Part shown: in pieces, positions 5,599 through 6,032 of the stretch | Position numbering within the stretch: position 1 is the stretch's first letter | Layout: each line of letters opens with the position of its first letter | Assembly (NCBI GenBank): GCA_946480965.1 | Contig: CAMLMI010000304.1 | Location: 1-6,032 of the forward strand | Direction: 5' to 3' | DNA from: an uncultured Verrucomicrobiales bacterium | GTDB taxonomy: Bacteria > Verrucomicrobiota > Verrucomicrobiae > Limisphaerales > CANJSG01 | Length of the DNA stretch: 6,032 bases | The notes under the pieces: generated by a model | Seen by the model: only the letters and a program-made list of their open reading frames with translations | The model's database searches: none | Told to the model about the DNA's origin: nothing | Made by a program: the position numbers and the translations under genes

Positions 5599-6032
5599 TC
5601 ACGACCCGAGCCGCACGAGCAACAGGGCGCGGAGCTTTCCGTGGGCCGAGGAGAAGGGAAGTTTCATCAGGCTTTCGGCGGAAACCCATTCGTGGTCTGG
5701 AGGTGCTTGGCGCGTGGCGAGCGACGCGAAGTGGGCTTCAAGGCGGATGCGGTAGCGCGTGATCGAGTGCTTGATCTCGGCAAAGGGGGACTCTGTCCGG
5801 TAGGGCGGGAATGCATCCGGCCCAAGCGCGGCGGAGAGGGGTGTCTCTGCATTGGGAAATTCCCAGAGCCCCTCGTTGACCGAGCTCTCGGTGCGTTGCC
5901 GCACTAGGATCATGCCGTTTCGGACAACGATGAACGCGATGAACCGGCGATGGGTTGGAAGCGGACGCGGCGACTTCTGGGGGAATTCCTCGGCTTGGCC
6001 GGAACGGGCGGCAAGACAATGCGGGCGGACCG
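5599..6032 (-). CDS. mutY: A/G-specific adenine glycosylase MutY, C-terminal part (5' truncated by window edge)
   Basis: MutY removes adenine mispaired with 8-oxoguanine in base excision repair. The leftward frame is open to the right edge and 143 residues are visible. Near the edge, the Cys in HCLAA (visible residue 5) fits the last ligand of the [4Fe-4S] cluster, and GQAEEFPQKSPR is the linker usual after it. The NUDIX-like 8-oxoguanine-recognition domain follows: RFIAFIVVRNG, then MILVRQR, GLWEFP (54-59), KHSITRYRI (about 87-95), and HEWVSAESLMKLPFSSAHGK near the end. The catalytic helix-hairpin-helix domain, with its Glu and Asp, and the other three cluster cysteines must lie beyond the window. 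An ATG at 5913 could be mistaken for a start, but conserved MutY sequence continues upstream of it. The gene converges on the HD-domain gene; no terminator is visible in the 18-base gap. Confidence 0.92.
   Translation of the reverse strand, partial: VRPHCLAARSGQAEEFPQKSPRPLPTHRRFIAFIVVRNGMILVRQRTESSVNEGLWEFPNAETPLSAALGPDAFPPYRTESPFAEIKHSITRYRIRLEAHFASLATRQAPPDHEWVSAESLMKLPFSSAHGKLRALLLVRLGS

Noticed and set aside
5641..5907. Plus-strand open frame opposite mutY
   Set aside because: The minus strand carries unmistakable MutY motifs (GLWEFP, KHSITRYRI); the plus-strand product has no recognisable features.
1..6032. Search for CRISPR arrays, tRNA or rRNA genes, insertion sequences and phage or defence genes
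   Set aside because: No regularly spaced direct repeats, cloverleaf-like sequence, transposase or integrase motif, or nuclease/toxin partner pair was seen.

Overview
The window looks like chromosomal DNA of a GC-rich bacterium, most probably a Verrucomicrobiota member. Three things point there. The first gene encodes a secreted Ig-like/PA14 protein with a C-terminal tail ending in a hydrophobic FFQVVNP, a style I associate with that phylum. The second encodes a membrane-anchored SGNH-hydrolase/TPR protein of a kind common in Verrucomicrobiota and Planctomycetota. Clear Shine-Dalgarno sequences are scarce. The phylum call is inference from protein style, not from a marker gene.

Layout, left to right. 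(1) Positions 2-991 (+): the 3' end of a large secreted protein with an Ig-like fold, a PA14-type domain and a C-terminal beta tail, closed by a strong intrinsic terminator (1010-1043). (2) 1079-3649 (+): an 856-residue protein with an N-terminal membrane anchor, an SGNH/GDSL-type domain carrying a TPR segment between its catalytic blocks, and a C-terminal solenoid of about nine TPRs in exact 34-residue register. (3) 3660-3950 (-): a small hydrophobic membrane protein, convergent with gene 2. (4) 4087-4596 (+): folK (HPPK, folate synthesis), divergent from gene 3 across a 136-bp intergenic region that contains two overlapping inverted repeats. (5) 4723-5580 (+): an HD-domain metal-dependent phosphohydrolase of unknown substrate. 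(6) 5599-6032 (-): the C-terminal part of mutY (A/G-specific adenine glycosylase), running off the right edge and convergent with gene 5.

The genes do not form an obvious pathway. folK and mutY are scattered housekeeping genes; the other four are a secreted or surface protein, an envelope SGNH/TPR protein, a small membrane protein and an uncharacterised phosphohydrolase. I see no transposase, integrase, CRISPR array, tRNA or rRNA. No gene-free stretch exceeds about 140 bases. I found no convincing defence system or other new multi-gene system. The most curious items are the interrupted SGNH domain, a (CG)8 tract at the end of its gene where a one-unit loss would join it to a frame open through folK, and the paired inverted repeats upstream of folK.
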